Source: Candidatus Roizmanbacteria bacterium CG_4_10_14_0_8_um_filter_39_9 (lineage in GTDB: Bacteria; Patescibacteriota; Microgenomatia; UBA1406; GWC2-37-13). From it: DNA of 15,728 nucleotides. Where the stretch lies: assembly GCA_002784505.1 (NCBI GenBank), contig PFLF01000054.1, positions 1 through 15,728 of the forward strand, given 5' to 3'. Position numbers and translations under genes: made by a program. This document shows, in pieces, positions 7,283-12,689 of the stretch. The notes below the pieces were generated by a model that was not told where the DNA came from, did no database searches, and saw only the letters and a list, made by a program, of their open reading frames with translations. Each line of letters begins with the position of its first letter. Positions within the stretch are counted from its first letter, which is position 1.

Positions 7283-7666
7283 TCACTTTAATTCTGCCTT
7301 CCCTCCTGCTGCGACTATTTTTGCTTTTGCTGCTTCTGCGTCTTCTTTCTTTGCGTCTTTAAGTAATTCTTGAGGTGCTGATTCAACAAGCTTTTTAGCA
7401 TCCATAAGGCCTAAAGTCGGTTGAACTTCACGAACTGCCTTGATAACTGCAAGTTTGTTTGCCCCGGCCTCGGTTAACATAACAGTAAAGGATGTTTTTT
7501 CCTCCGCTGGTGCTGCTCCGGCTGCTGGTGCTGCTTGTGCCATCATTGGCATTGCTGAAACGCCAAACTTCTCTTCTAAATATTTTGAAAGATCTGCCAT
7601 TTCAAGAACGGTCAGTCCTTCGATTTCTTTTGCAATTTTATTAAGTTTGTCTGATAATTCTGTCAC
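7283..7666 (-). CDS. rplL: 50S ribosomal protein bL12 (L7/L12)
   Basis: This is the multicopy stalk protein that recruits translational GTPases to the ribosome. The 127-residue product has an N-terminal dimerisation domain (LSDKLNKIAKEIEGLTVLEM), an Ala/Pro/Gly-rich flexible hinge (about residues 43-56), and the globular C-terminal domain starting EKTSFTVML with the family helices (KLAVIKAVREV, LGLMDAKKLVESAP). The start codon is GTG, preceded on the minus strand by an unusually strong Shine-Dalgarno stretch, AAGGAAGGTGAT, about 7 bases upstream, one of the few in this window. That fits the need for several L12 copies per L10. It follows rplJ after a 45-base gap and ends at a strong terminator. 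Confidence 0.97.
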   Translation of the reverse strand: MTELSDKLNKIAKEIEGLTVLEMADLSKYLEEKFGVSAMPMMAQAAPAAGAAPAEEKTSFTVMLTEAGANKLAVIKAVREVQPTLGLMDAKKLVESAPQELLKDAKKEDAEAAKAKIVAAGGKAELK

Positions 7667-7711
7667 TATATATCACCTTCCTTTCATGGTGTGGAAAAAT
7701 AATAACGGTAT

Positions 7712-8254
7712 TTATGCCTTTTTAGCCATTGTATTCAACAGATATACGAATTGTTGTGCATTGTAGGTCAGAGCACGGGTAAGTGATGCGGTGGGCGCCT
7801 TCATACTCCCGATGATCTTGCCGATTAGTTCGGATTTACCAGGCAATTTTGAGATCATAAGCAAATCATCAGCTCCATATGTTGTTGTATCAAGTGATCC
7901 GACCTTAAAAGTTACATTTGCATTGGTCTTCGTAAAGGTATGGAAAACTTTTATCGCATCGCTCCAGTCCTGTCCCAGTCCGATTACGGCGGTATTATCT
8001 TTAAGAGTCTTGGTAAATTTTTGAAGGGATCGCAAATGGGCGGATTTTTTTTCTGAAGCGAGTTTATTAACAGATTTTTGAAGAATGGTGTTTTTAACAA
8101 CCATCATTTTTGCATTACTTTTACGAAGTTCTTTTCTTAATTTCTCAAACGATCCATGAGTTGTTCTCTCAAATCGGACCAGAACAAAGTTCGCCGATGT
8201 ATTGAGAAATGATGTAATAGAATCAAGCTGAAGCTGTTTTTTTGAGCTTGCCAT
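7712..8254 (-). CDS. rplJ: 50S ribosomal protein uL10
   Basis: L10 forms the base of the ribosomal stalk, binding 23S rRNA through its N-terminal domain and L12 dimers through its C-terminal helix. The 180-residue length is typical. Recognisable blocks are ANFVLVRFERTT, the KLRKELRKSNAKMMVVKNTI segment, a central KLPGKSELIGKIIGSMKAP block, and the C-terminal L12-binding helix. The L11 and L1 genes that usually precede it are absent; rpmE lies upstream instead. It has its own promoter and an untranslated leader of about 115 bases with two hairpins, one of which hides the only good Shine-Dalgarno sequence. This suggests autogenous control, as in other bacteria. Confidence 0.95.
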   Translation of the reverse strand: MASSKKQLQLDSITSFLNTSANFVLVRFERTTHGSFEKLRKELRKSNAKMMVVKNTILQKSVNKLASEKKSAHLRSLQKFTKTLKDNTAVIGLGQDWSDAIKVFHTFTKTNANVTFKVGSLDTTTYGADDLLMISKLPGKSELIGKIIGSMKAPTASLTRALTYNAQQFVYLLNTMAKKA

Positions 8255-8268
8255 AGGTGTTTCACTTG

Positions 8269-8347
8269 TCCTCCGATTCGGAGGATCTCGCTTAAGAAAT
8301 GCTAAAAATTATTTTAAAACCCCACTTTGCGAAACGCTTCGCGGGGT
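8269..8347 (-). promoter_or_regulatory. rplJ leader RNA with two hairpins, probable autogenous control
   Basis: On the minus strand an upstream hairpin pairs ACCCC with GGGGT (8347-8343 with 8323-8319) and GCGAA with TTCGC, leaving a one-sided AAAGT bulge. A downstream hairpin pairs TCCTCCGA with TCGGAGGA (8285-8278 with 8276-8269). The GGAGG within the second arm is the only Shine-Dalgarno candidate, 15 bases before the rplJ ATG, and it is paired in this fold. L10 leaders are known to be bound by L10-L12; I cannot match this one to that consensus by eye. Confidence 0.5.
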
Positions 8348-8376
8348 AAACTTAAGGTCTTGGTGAATAATTATAT

Positions 8377-8405
8377 AGTATACCACTAAGTTTATCCTTC
8401 TGCAA
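8377..8405 (-). promoter_or_regulatory. rplJ-rplL promoter
   Basis: TTGCAG (8405-8400, 3/6) and TATACT (8382-8377, 5/6) on the minus strand are spaced 17 bases apart. The -35 lies inside the last codons of rpmE. A start near 8370 gives a leader of about 115 bases before rplJ. A TATAAT also overlaps a few bases downstream but has no -35 partner. Confidence 0.55.
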
Positions 8406-8691
8406 GGAGTTCGCGAAGTGATTTGGTTTTTTTCTCTGATTTATTTTCTTTTCGTGCTTTGCTTGATGATAGTTTTTTCTGCATTTCGCGTGCAAGCTCT
8501 TGTTTTTTCCGGAATTTTTCGACTTTACCCTTGGTATCGACAAAACGATGCTCTCCGGTATAAAGAGGGTGACATTTATTACAGACATCGACCTTTATTT
8601 CCTGCTTGGTTGACCCCGTTACAAATTTGTTTCCACATGCACAGGATACCCGGGCGTCTGAAAAAAATGGGGGATGTGTTTTAGCTTTCAT
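8392..8691 (-). CDS. rpmE: 50S ribosomal protein bL31, zinc-binding form, with C-terminal extension
   Basis: bL31 is a small protein bridging the large subunit central protuberance and the small-subunit head. From ATG 8691 the product has 99 residues: MKAKTHPPF, then a four-Cys zinc ribbon (Cys17, Cys19, Cys37, Cys40) with the family CHPLYTG and RFVDTKGKVEKFRKK. The core ends near residue 66. The remaining 30 or so residues are a Lys/Glu/Ser-rich charged tail ending LRELLAEG, longer than the usual 66-80-residue protein. The frame is open to an ATG at 8706, but that codon overlaps the -10 box and would lie upstream of the transcription start, so 8691 is preferred; it also aligns with the usual bL31 N-terminus. 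Confidence 0.93.
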   Translation of the reverse strand: MKAKTHPPFFSDARVSCACGNKFVTGSTKQEIKVDVCNKCHPLYTGEHRFVDTKGKVEKFRKKQELAREMQKKLSSSKARKENKSEKKTKSLRELLAEG

Positions 8692-8704
8692 AGGATGAAT
8701 ATAC

Positions 8705-8732
8705 ATTATACATCAAACTTTATTATTGTAAA
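8705..8732 (-). promoter_or_regulatory. rpmE promoter
   Basis: On the minus strand TTTACA (8732-8727, 5/6) and a perfect TATAAT (8710-8705) are separated by 16 bases. The predicted start is near 8698, leaving a leader of only about 7 bases before ATG 8691. The promoter overlaps the last codons of the upstream MFS gene, so rpmE can be expressed independently of it. Confidence 0.7.
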
Positions 8733-9957
8733 GTCTAATATCCTCATGGCTGTCGTATGAAAGAAGTTGTGGGACCTTTTTGATCATCAAGATTGTCATA
8801 AAAATTGTTCCGACTCCGCCAAAGACAACGGATAATGGCGTACCCAGAAGTGATGCTGCGATACCTGCCTCAACCTCGCCGAGTTGTGGTCCGCCAAGGT
8901 AGAATATCATCATTATTGAATTCATTCTCCCTCTGAGATGGTCGGGAGTCATCATTTGTCGGACTGTATTTCGGATGATACCACTTAACGCATCCCCTAC
9001 CCCGGAAAATAATAATATAAATAAGGAGAGAGGAAGACTGCGTGAAAGGCCAAAAGCGATAGTGGCAAACCCATAAATAAGAACAGAAACAACTAAAATT
9101 TTTCCCTGTCTCTTTACGTTACCAAGTGAGGAAAACAGCAATCCCGCCGCAATTGCACCAAATGACGGAGCTGCATAAAGCAACCCTAAAGTCTGTGGTC
9201 CTCCATGCAAAATGTTTTTTGCAAAAATAGGCATAAGAGTCATAGACGATGCAAAAAAAGATGCAAAAAAATCAAGAAACATAGTGCTCCAAATAAGCGG
9301 CGTACGTTTAACAAATCTCATACCTATTTTTATTGCACTTAAGCTAAATTCTGAAGATGCATGTGTCATGTTGGGAATAGGTTTGATGAGAAGGAGTGCT
9401 ATATTTATGGCTGCAAACGAACACATGCTTATTGCAAAAATAGGCGCAACCCCAAAGGAACCGATAATAAACCCGGAAACTGCAGGTCCAATAATTTGCG
9501 CGGTCTGCCACAGCATTGCATTGAGTGCGACAGCCTGCATGAAGTGAGGGCGCGGCACAAGATGGGGAATCATAGACTGGCGTGATGGTCCAACAAATAC
9601 GAGAGCTGTTGAGTAGATAAGAATAATACCAAATACAAGGACCGGTGTTAGTGCATGAGTAATAGTAAGATAAAAAAGGAGTCCCGAACTGAGCATCATG
9701 AAAAACTGAGAAATAAACATGATTTTTTTCTTACTGAACATATCGGCACACATACCGGAAATAAGTGAAAAAAGAAAAACAGGTGCAAACCGCATAAGAC
9801 CAATAATGCCCAAAGATAGCGCTGAGCCCGTCATTGAATACATTTCCCAGTTGATGGCAACCATCTGCATTTCAAATCCAATTTGCGCAATAAATACACC
9901 CCACCACATGATGGCAAAATCTCGGTATCGAAACACGTCAAATGGCGATTTTTTCAT
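8713..9957 (-). CDS. MFS transporter, DHA3/EntS-like exporter family
   Basis: This is an integral membrane protein of 414 residues from ATG 9957, with about 12 hydrophobic segments, for example VFLFSLISGMCAD, VFGIILIYSTALVFVG and LGLLYAAPSFGAIAAGLLFS. The first cytoplasmic loop, SGMCADMFSKKK, matches the MFS motif A (GxxxDrxGrrk). VFVGPSRQSMIPHLVP and GDALSGIIRNTVRQMMTPDHLRGRMNSI are typical of the EntS/MFS_3 group, proton-driven exporters of siderophores, macrolides and other small molecules. The substrate cannot be read from sequence. The frame is open to a TTG at 9969, but the ATG begins the conserved SPFDVFRYRDFAIMWW segment. The 119-base gap to prfA holds an inverted repeat. The 3' end overlaps the rpmE promoter. 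Confidence 0.9.
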   Translation of the reverse strand: MKKSPFDVFRYRDFAIMWWGVFIAQIGFEMQMVAINWEMYSMTGSALSLGIIGLMRFAPVFLFSLISGMCADMFSKKKIMFISQFFMMLSSGLLFYLTITHALTPVLVFGIILIYSTALVFVGPSRQSMIPHLVPRPHFMQAVALNAMLWQTAQIIGPAVSGFIIGSFGVAPIFAISMCSFAAINIALLLIKPIPNMTHASSEFSLSAIKIGMRFVKRTPLIWSTMFLDFFASFFASSMTLMPIFAKNILHGGPQTLGLLYAAPSFGAIAAGLLFSSLGNVKRQGKILVVSVLIYGFATIAFGLSRSLPLSLFILLFSGVGDALSGIIRNTVRQMMTPDHLRGRMNSIMMIFYLGGPQLGEVEAGIAASLLGTPLSVVFGGVGTIFMTILMIKKVPQLLSYDSHEDIRLYNNKV

Positions 9958-9984
9958 AAAATATACCAACTTAGTTGAACAATA

Positions 9985-10012
9985 ATCTTATCATGGCCTT
10001 CTATGATAAGAT
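9985..10012. repeat. 10-bp inverted repeat between prfA and the MFS exporter
   Basis: ATCTTATCAT (9985-9994) and ATGATAAGAT (10003-10012) are perfect inverted arms around an 8-base spacer. On the minus strand the hairpin is followed by TATTGTT, a weak U-tract, so it could be a poor terminator for hisS-prfA. Its position 28 bases before the MFS start also fits a repressor operator. Confidence 0.5.
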
Positions 10013-10076
10013 AAAGATAATATTTAGCAGAGATAACTATAGAGTGCCAATCAAAATACAAATTGACTTTAGATGG

Positions 10077-10769
10077 TTAGGACAATCCAAACACCTTATC
10101 CCATTTCCCCTGTTCTACAACATCTTCCAAATTATGAAAACTCCTGTTTATTCGGTGATCCGTCAAACGGTTCTGGGGGAAATTGTAGGTCCGGATCTTG
10201 TCAGAACGCTCTCCCGTGCCTATATTACGGACAAACGACTGCATAACTCCCTTTTTCTTTTCTTCTTCCAACTGGTAGAGTTTACCCATGAGTAAATCCA
10301 TGGCTATTTTGCGGTTGGCTCCTTGCTCACGCTCACGACTTGCAGTTGTTACAATCCCTGATGGCTTGTGGGTGAGCCGTACCGCCGTTGATACTTTATT
10401 CACATTTTGTCCTCCATGCCCGCCTGCTCGGAAGAACTGCCATTCAATGTCAGACGGGTTAATCCGCACATCTGACTCAAGTATTTGTGGAAGTACAACG
10501 ATTACGCAGGTTGAAGTGTGAATCCGCCCTTTTCGTTCGGTTGCGGGAGTGCGTTGGACCCGATGCACACCGGTTTCGTTTTTAAACATTTCATATGCTT
10601 TCTCTCCATTCATTTTTACGGTATTATCGTCCAAATAGGTAACTTTGAACGCGTGTTTTTGAGCAAATTTTAGATATGACATAATAAGCTCCTGCATCCA
10701 AAGTTTTGACTCATCCCCTCCTACTCCGGGGAGAGCTTCGATGATTGCGATGTTGGGATTAATAGTCAT
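10077..10769 (-). CDS. prfA: Peptide chain release factor 1, compact form lacking domain 1
   Basis: RF1 recognises UAA and UAG and triggers peptide release. The 230-residue product has the stop-reading tripeptide PAT at 75-77 in VQRTPATERKGRIHTS (RF2 would have SPF), the catalytic GGQ at 119-121 in RAGGHGGQNVNK, and the closing block ERSDKIRTYNFPQNRLTDHRIN. Normal RF1 has about 350-360 residues. Here the roughly 110-residue N-terminal domain 1 is absent, the protein starts directly at the domain 2 segment with PGVGGDESKLW, and the beta-hairpin between YLDD and GVHRVQR is also shortened. Extension is impossible: an in-frame TAA lies 27 bases upstream and hisS ends 16 bases away. RF-H is another short release factor, but the intact PAT favours RF1. 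Confidence 0.9.
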   Translation of the reverse strand: MTINPNIAIIEALPGVGGDESKLWMQELIMSYLKFAQKHAFKVTYLDDNTVKMNGEKAYEMFKNETGVHRVQRTPATERKGRIHTSTCVIVVLPQILESDVRINPSDIEWQFFRAGGHGGQNVNKVSTAVRLTHKPSGIVTTASREREQGANRKIAMDLLMGKLYQLEEEKKKGVMQSFVRNIGTGERSDKIRTYNFPQNRLTDHRINRSFHNLEDVVEQGKWDKVFGLS

Positions 10770-10782
10770 AGTTACGAATTGC

Positions 10783-10806
10783 GGATTAATGGATTAACGA
10801 ATTTGG
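10783..10806. repeat. Octamer micro-repeat at the hisS-prfA junction
   Basis: Units GGATTAAT, GGATTAAC and a degenerate GAATTTGG (10783-10806) run in tandem and share the KRRTTAAY pattern with 4693-4716. They cover the hisS stop and encode its last residues (NSLIH). Confidence 0.5.
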
Positions 10807-12093
10807 AAGGTTGGTAATTTTTATTGTTTCCTGTTCACCAGTTTTCATGTTTTTTAATTTGACTGTTTTGTTCTTTATTTCCTCAGGGCCAATGATGATC
10901 ACCAATTCAATACCCATTTTATTTGCATATTTTAGTTGTTTATCAAGCTTCACATTTGCATCAGGGTATAGTACCGTTTGAATATTTTGTTTTCGTAATA
11001 AAGATGCAATGCGAATTGATTCGAGGGCCTCAGAAGGCCCGAAAATACTTACTAAGCATTGTTTAGAAACGCTCTGAGTAAGAAGCGATCGATCCTTCAC
11101 AATCTCAATGATTCGCTCTATACCAAATGACCCTCCCGTTGCCGGAATATCGCGTCCGAGATACATGCCGACCAATTTGTCATATCTTCCGCACCCTGCA
11201 ACTGATCCGACACCACCGTCTTTCACGGCAAACTCCCAAACAGGCCCCGTATAATACGATAGTCCGCGAATTATCGATAAATCAAATTGATATTTATCTT
11301 CCGGAACTTCGCCCGCTTTGAGAAAAGAAAAAAGCTCTTCGAGCTCCTTTAATCCTTCCATAGCTTCAGGAATTTTTGCCATCATTTTTTTGAGTTTGCC
11401 TACCAATTCGTCCGAGGTTCCGGATAGAGAAACAACCGACATAATTTTGTTAATTATTTCATTACTCAAATTTCTTTTTTCCATTTCGGCAACTACTCCA
11501 TCTGCGCCGATCTTTTCGAACTTATCAACTGCGACACAGATAGCATAAAACTGGTCGTTGTTTGCTCCCGCATATTTAGTCAATCCATCAATGAATTTCC
11601 GGTTATTTATTCTCGCCACGACGTTTGTAAATTTTAATTCGTTCAATATTTCAAGACCCATCTGGATAAATTCTGCATCGGCGATCATTGACGTTGTGCC
11701 AAAGGTATCTGCATCACACTGATAAAACTCTCGAAATCTTCCCTTTTGAGTGTTGTCAGCACGCCATACCGGCTGAATCTGATACCGTTTAAACGGCAGG
11801 GGTAGTTTATCTCCATACTGCGCCATGACGCGGCATGTTGGTACAGTCAGATCGTATTTCATGGCAACTTTTCGTCCCCCTCGATCTTCAAAGTTATAAA
11901 TCAATTTTTCAGCTTCTTCCCCGTATTTTCCCATCAAAATGTTGGCATACTCAAGCGTGGGGGTCTCCAGGGGTTCATACCCGTATTTTTCAAAAATTCT
12001 CTTAAACGTTTCAATTACTTTTGTACGAATCCTCATATCGTCAGGTAAAAAATCTCGAAATCCCTTTAATGTTTGAGGTTTTATGGTGGACAT
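10786..12093 (-). CDS. hisS: Histidyl-tRNA synthetase
   Basis: HisRS is a class II synthetase that charges tRNA-His. The 435-residue product has motif 1 around YEPLETPTLEY, the YDLTVPTCR segment (about 80-88), motif 2 in RYQIQPVWRADNTQKGRFREFYQCDAD, the histidine A motif RGLSYYTGPVWEF (about 276-288), GSVAGCGRYDKL, and motif 3 GGSFGIERI. The C-terminal anticodon-binding domain includes AASLLRKQ-type and DKQLKYANK segments (the latter near 384-392). The His A motif is usually RGLDYYTG; Ser stands at the Asp position. The start ATG lies 6 bases after a perfect extended -10 box, so the mRNA is probably leaderless. It heads hisS-prfA and is divergent from the cysteine operon. Confidence 0.96.
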   Translation of the reverse strand: MSTIKPQTLKGFRDFLPDDMRIRTKVIETFKRIFEKYGYEPLETPTLEYANILMGKYGEEAEKLIYNFEDRGGRKVAMKYDLTVPTCRVMAQYGDKLPLPFKRYQIQPVWRADNTQKGRFREFYQCDADTFGTTSMIADAEFIQMGLEILNELKFTNVVARINNRKFIDGLTKYAGANNDQFYAICVAVDKFEKIGADGVVAEMEKRNLSNEIINKIMSVVSLSGTSDELVGKLKKMMAKIPEAMEGLKELEELFSFLKAGEVPEDKYQFDLSIIRGLSYYTGPVWEFAVKDGGVGSVAGCGRYDKLVGMYLGRDIPATGGSFGIERIIEIVKDRSLLTQSVSKQCLVSIFGPSEALESIRIASLLRKQNIQTVLYPDANVKLDKQLKYANKMGIELVIIIGPEEIKNKTVKLKNMKTGEQETIKITNLPNSLIH

Positions 12094-12099
12094 ATCAAT

Positions 12100-12108
12100 A
12101 TTATATCA
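12100..12108 (-). promoter_or_regulatory. hisS promoter, extended -10, leaderless type
   Basis: The minus strand reads TGATATAAT, a consensus TATAAT (12105-12100) with the TG of an extended -10. Only 6 bases separate it from the hisS ATG, so the transcript should begin at the start codon. No convincing -35 is present. It lies back to back with the cysteine-operon promoter about 30 bases away. Confidence 0.7.
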
Positions 12109-12135
12109 AAATTTAACGTTATTTTTTATCGGGTA

Positions 12136-12144
12136 TGCTATACT
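12136..12144 (+). promoter_or_regulatory. Promoter of the cysteine operon, extended -10
   Basis: TGCTATACT combines an extended -10 TG with TATACT (5/6 match). Seven bases follow before the ATG of the leader peptide at 12152, the same spacing as at the other promoters in this window. No good -35 is visible. Confidence 0.65.
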
Positions 12145-12151
12145 TCATTTA

Positions 12152-12223
12152 ATGATTTATAAAAGAAATAATTTTAAATTAAGTTGCTGTACCTCCTATC
12201 TTACGGGGAGGTTTATCTGTTGA
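12152..12223 (+). CDS. Cysteine-codon attenuator leader peptide, 23 residues
   Basis: A short frame of 23 codons starts at ATG 12152 and ends at TGA 12221-12223. The product contains Ser11-Cys12-Cys13 and ends in Cys23: three Cys codons in 23, tandem TGC-TGT at 12185-12190, and TGT immediately before the stop. Such a Cys density is very unusual and lies directly upstream of cysteine-synthesis genes. The ATG is 7 bases from the -10 box, so translation would be leaderless. The tandem Cys codons lie just before arm 1 of the hairpin series, and the stop lies just after arm 2, which is the geometry of amino-acid attenuators. Leaderless polycysteine short ORFs acting this way have been reported in mycobacteria. 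No protein homology is expected or claimed. Confidence 0.75.
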   Translation: MIYKRNNFKLSCCTSYLTGRFIC

Positions 12224-12276
12224 AGTTAAATTAAAAATCAAACTCTAAACCTTCCGACGAAACGGGAGGTTTTTTT
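12191..12276 (+). promoter_or_regulatory. Transcription attenuator with mutually exclusive hairpins
   Basis: Four arms can be seen. Arm 1 is ACCTCC (12191-12196), arm 2 GGGAGGTTT (12206-12214, with 12206-12208 GGG), arm 3 AAACCTTCCG (12247-12256) and arm 4 CGGGAGGTTT (12263-12272). 1:2 pairs 6 bp; 2:3 pairs 9 bp including one G-U; 3:4 pairs 10 bp including one G-U and is followed by T's. A ribosome stalled at the Cys codons (12185-12190) would mask arm 1, leaving arm 2 free to pair with arm 3 and preventing the terminator. A ribosome reaching the stop (12221) would mask arm 2 and allow 3:4. Confidence 0.75.
12247..12276 (+). terminator. Intrinsic terminator of the attenuator
   Basis: A 7-bp GC-rich stem (CCTTCCG 12250-12256 with CGGGAGG 12263-12269, one G-U), extended by three A-T pairs, has an ACGAAA loop and runs into seven T's (12270-12276). 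It lies 18 bases before the ATG of the serine-kinase-like gene, in the same direction. Confidence 0.85.
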
Positions 12277-12294
12277 AATAAATTGACAAAACGT

Positions 12295-12685
12295 ATGAAA
12301 CACATTTCCATTATTAATAATAAATTATTGAAAGAGCACGAGCAGATTATACCCGGTCATCTCGACGAGTTGTATCAAAAAATAAAAAATGACGGATATA
12401 TTAGTGCCCCACTCATCGTAGATAAAAACACCCTGATAATTCTTGATGGGCATCATCGCTTTAATGTTCTTAAACTTTTAGGAATGTCCTCTTCTCCGGT
12501 ATATCTCTGTTGACTATACAAATCCCAGCATAACAGTTTCATTTTGGGACCAAGCGAGACCGGTTTCAAAAAAGGACGTTCTTGCGGCTGGACTTTCAGG
12601 GAAACTGTTAAAACCAAAAACATCAAAACATATAATTCCTGGTAGACCAGAAGATTTAATAATTCCATTATCTCTATTAATTTAA
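12295..12685 (+). pseudogene. SbnI/SerK-like free-serine kinase (ParB/sulfiredoxin fold), frame-shifted
   Basis: The first frame (12295-12513) encodes KEHEQI, a hydrophobic PLIVDKNTLIILDGHHRF block and VYLC before UGA. The next frame, entered by skipping one base at 12508, continues from VDYTNPSITVSFWDQ through KKDVLAAGLSGKLLKP and KHIIPGRPEDLIIPLSLL to TAA 12683-12685. Joined, they give 129 residues. LDGHHR is the nucleotide-binding motif of the ParB-fold family that includes SbnI and archaeal SerK, kinases of free L-serine; Glu16 in the HE pair aligns with the catalytic Glu of SbnI, and the C-terminal GR...PL.LL end is also shared, as I recall the families. The downstream CysM fits this role. 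Damage, sequencing error or programmed +1 frameshifting are all possible. A TTG at 12283 is an alternative start. Confidence 0.75.
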
Positions 12686-12689
12686 TACT

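Noticed and set aside
8140..8265. Overlapping GTG frame of about 42 codons with well-spaced GGAGG before rplJ
   Set aside because: The GGAGG-to-GTG spacing is good, but the frame has no conserved content and overlaps rplJ out of phase. The evidence is too thin to call a gene.
8692..8706. Upstream ATG (8706) as rpmE start
   Set aside because: That ATG overlaps the TATAAT box and would precede the transcription start; ATG 8691 matches the bL31 N-terminus.
12191..12270. Guanidine-II (mini-ykkC) riboswitch, because both loops contain ACGR (ACGG, ACGA)
   Set aside because: The first hairpin cannot close an ACGG tetraloop and the second has a six-base ACGAAA loop. The downstream genes make cysteine and do not fit guanidine export. 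The Cys leader peptide explains the layout better.
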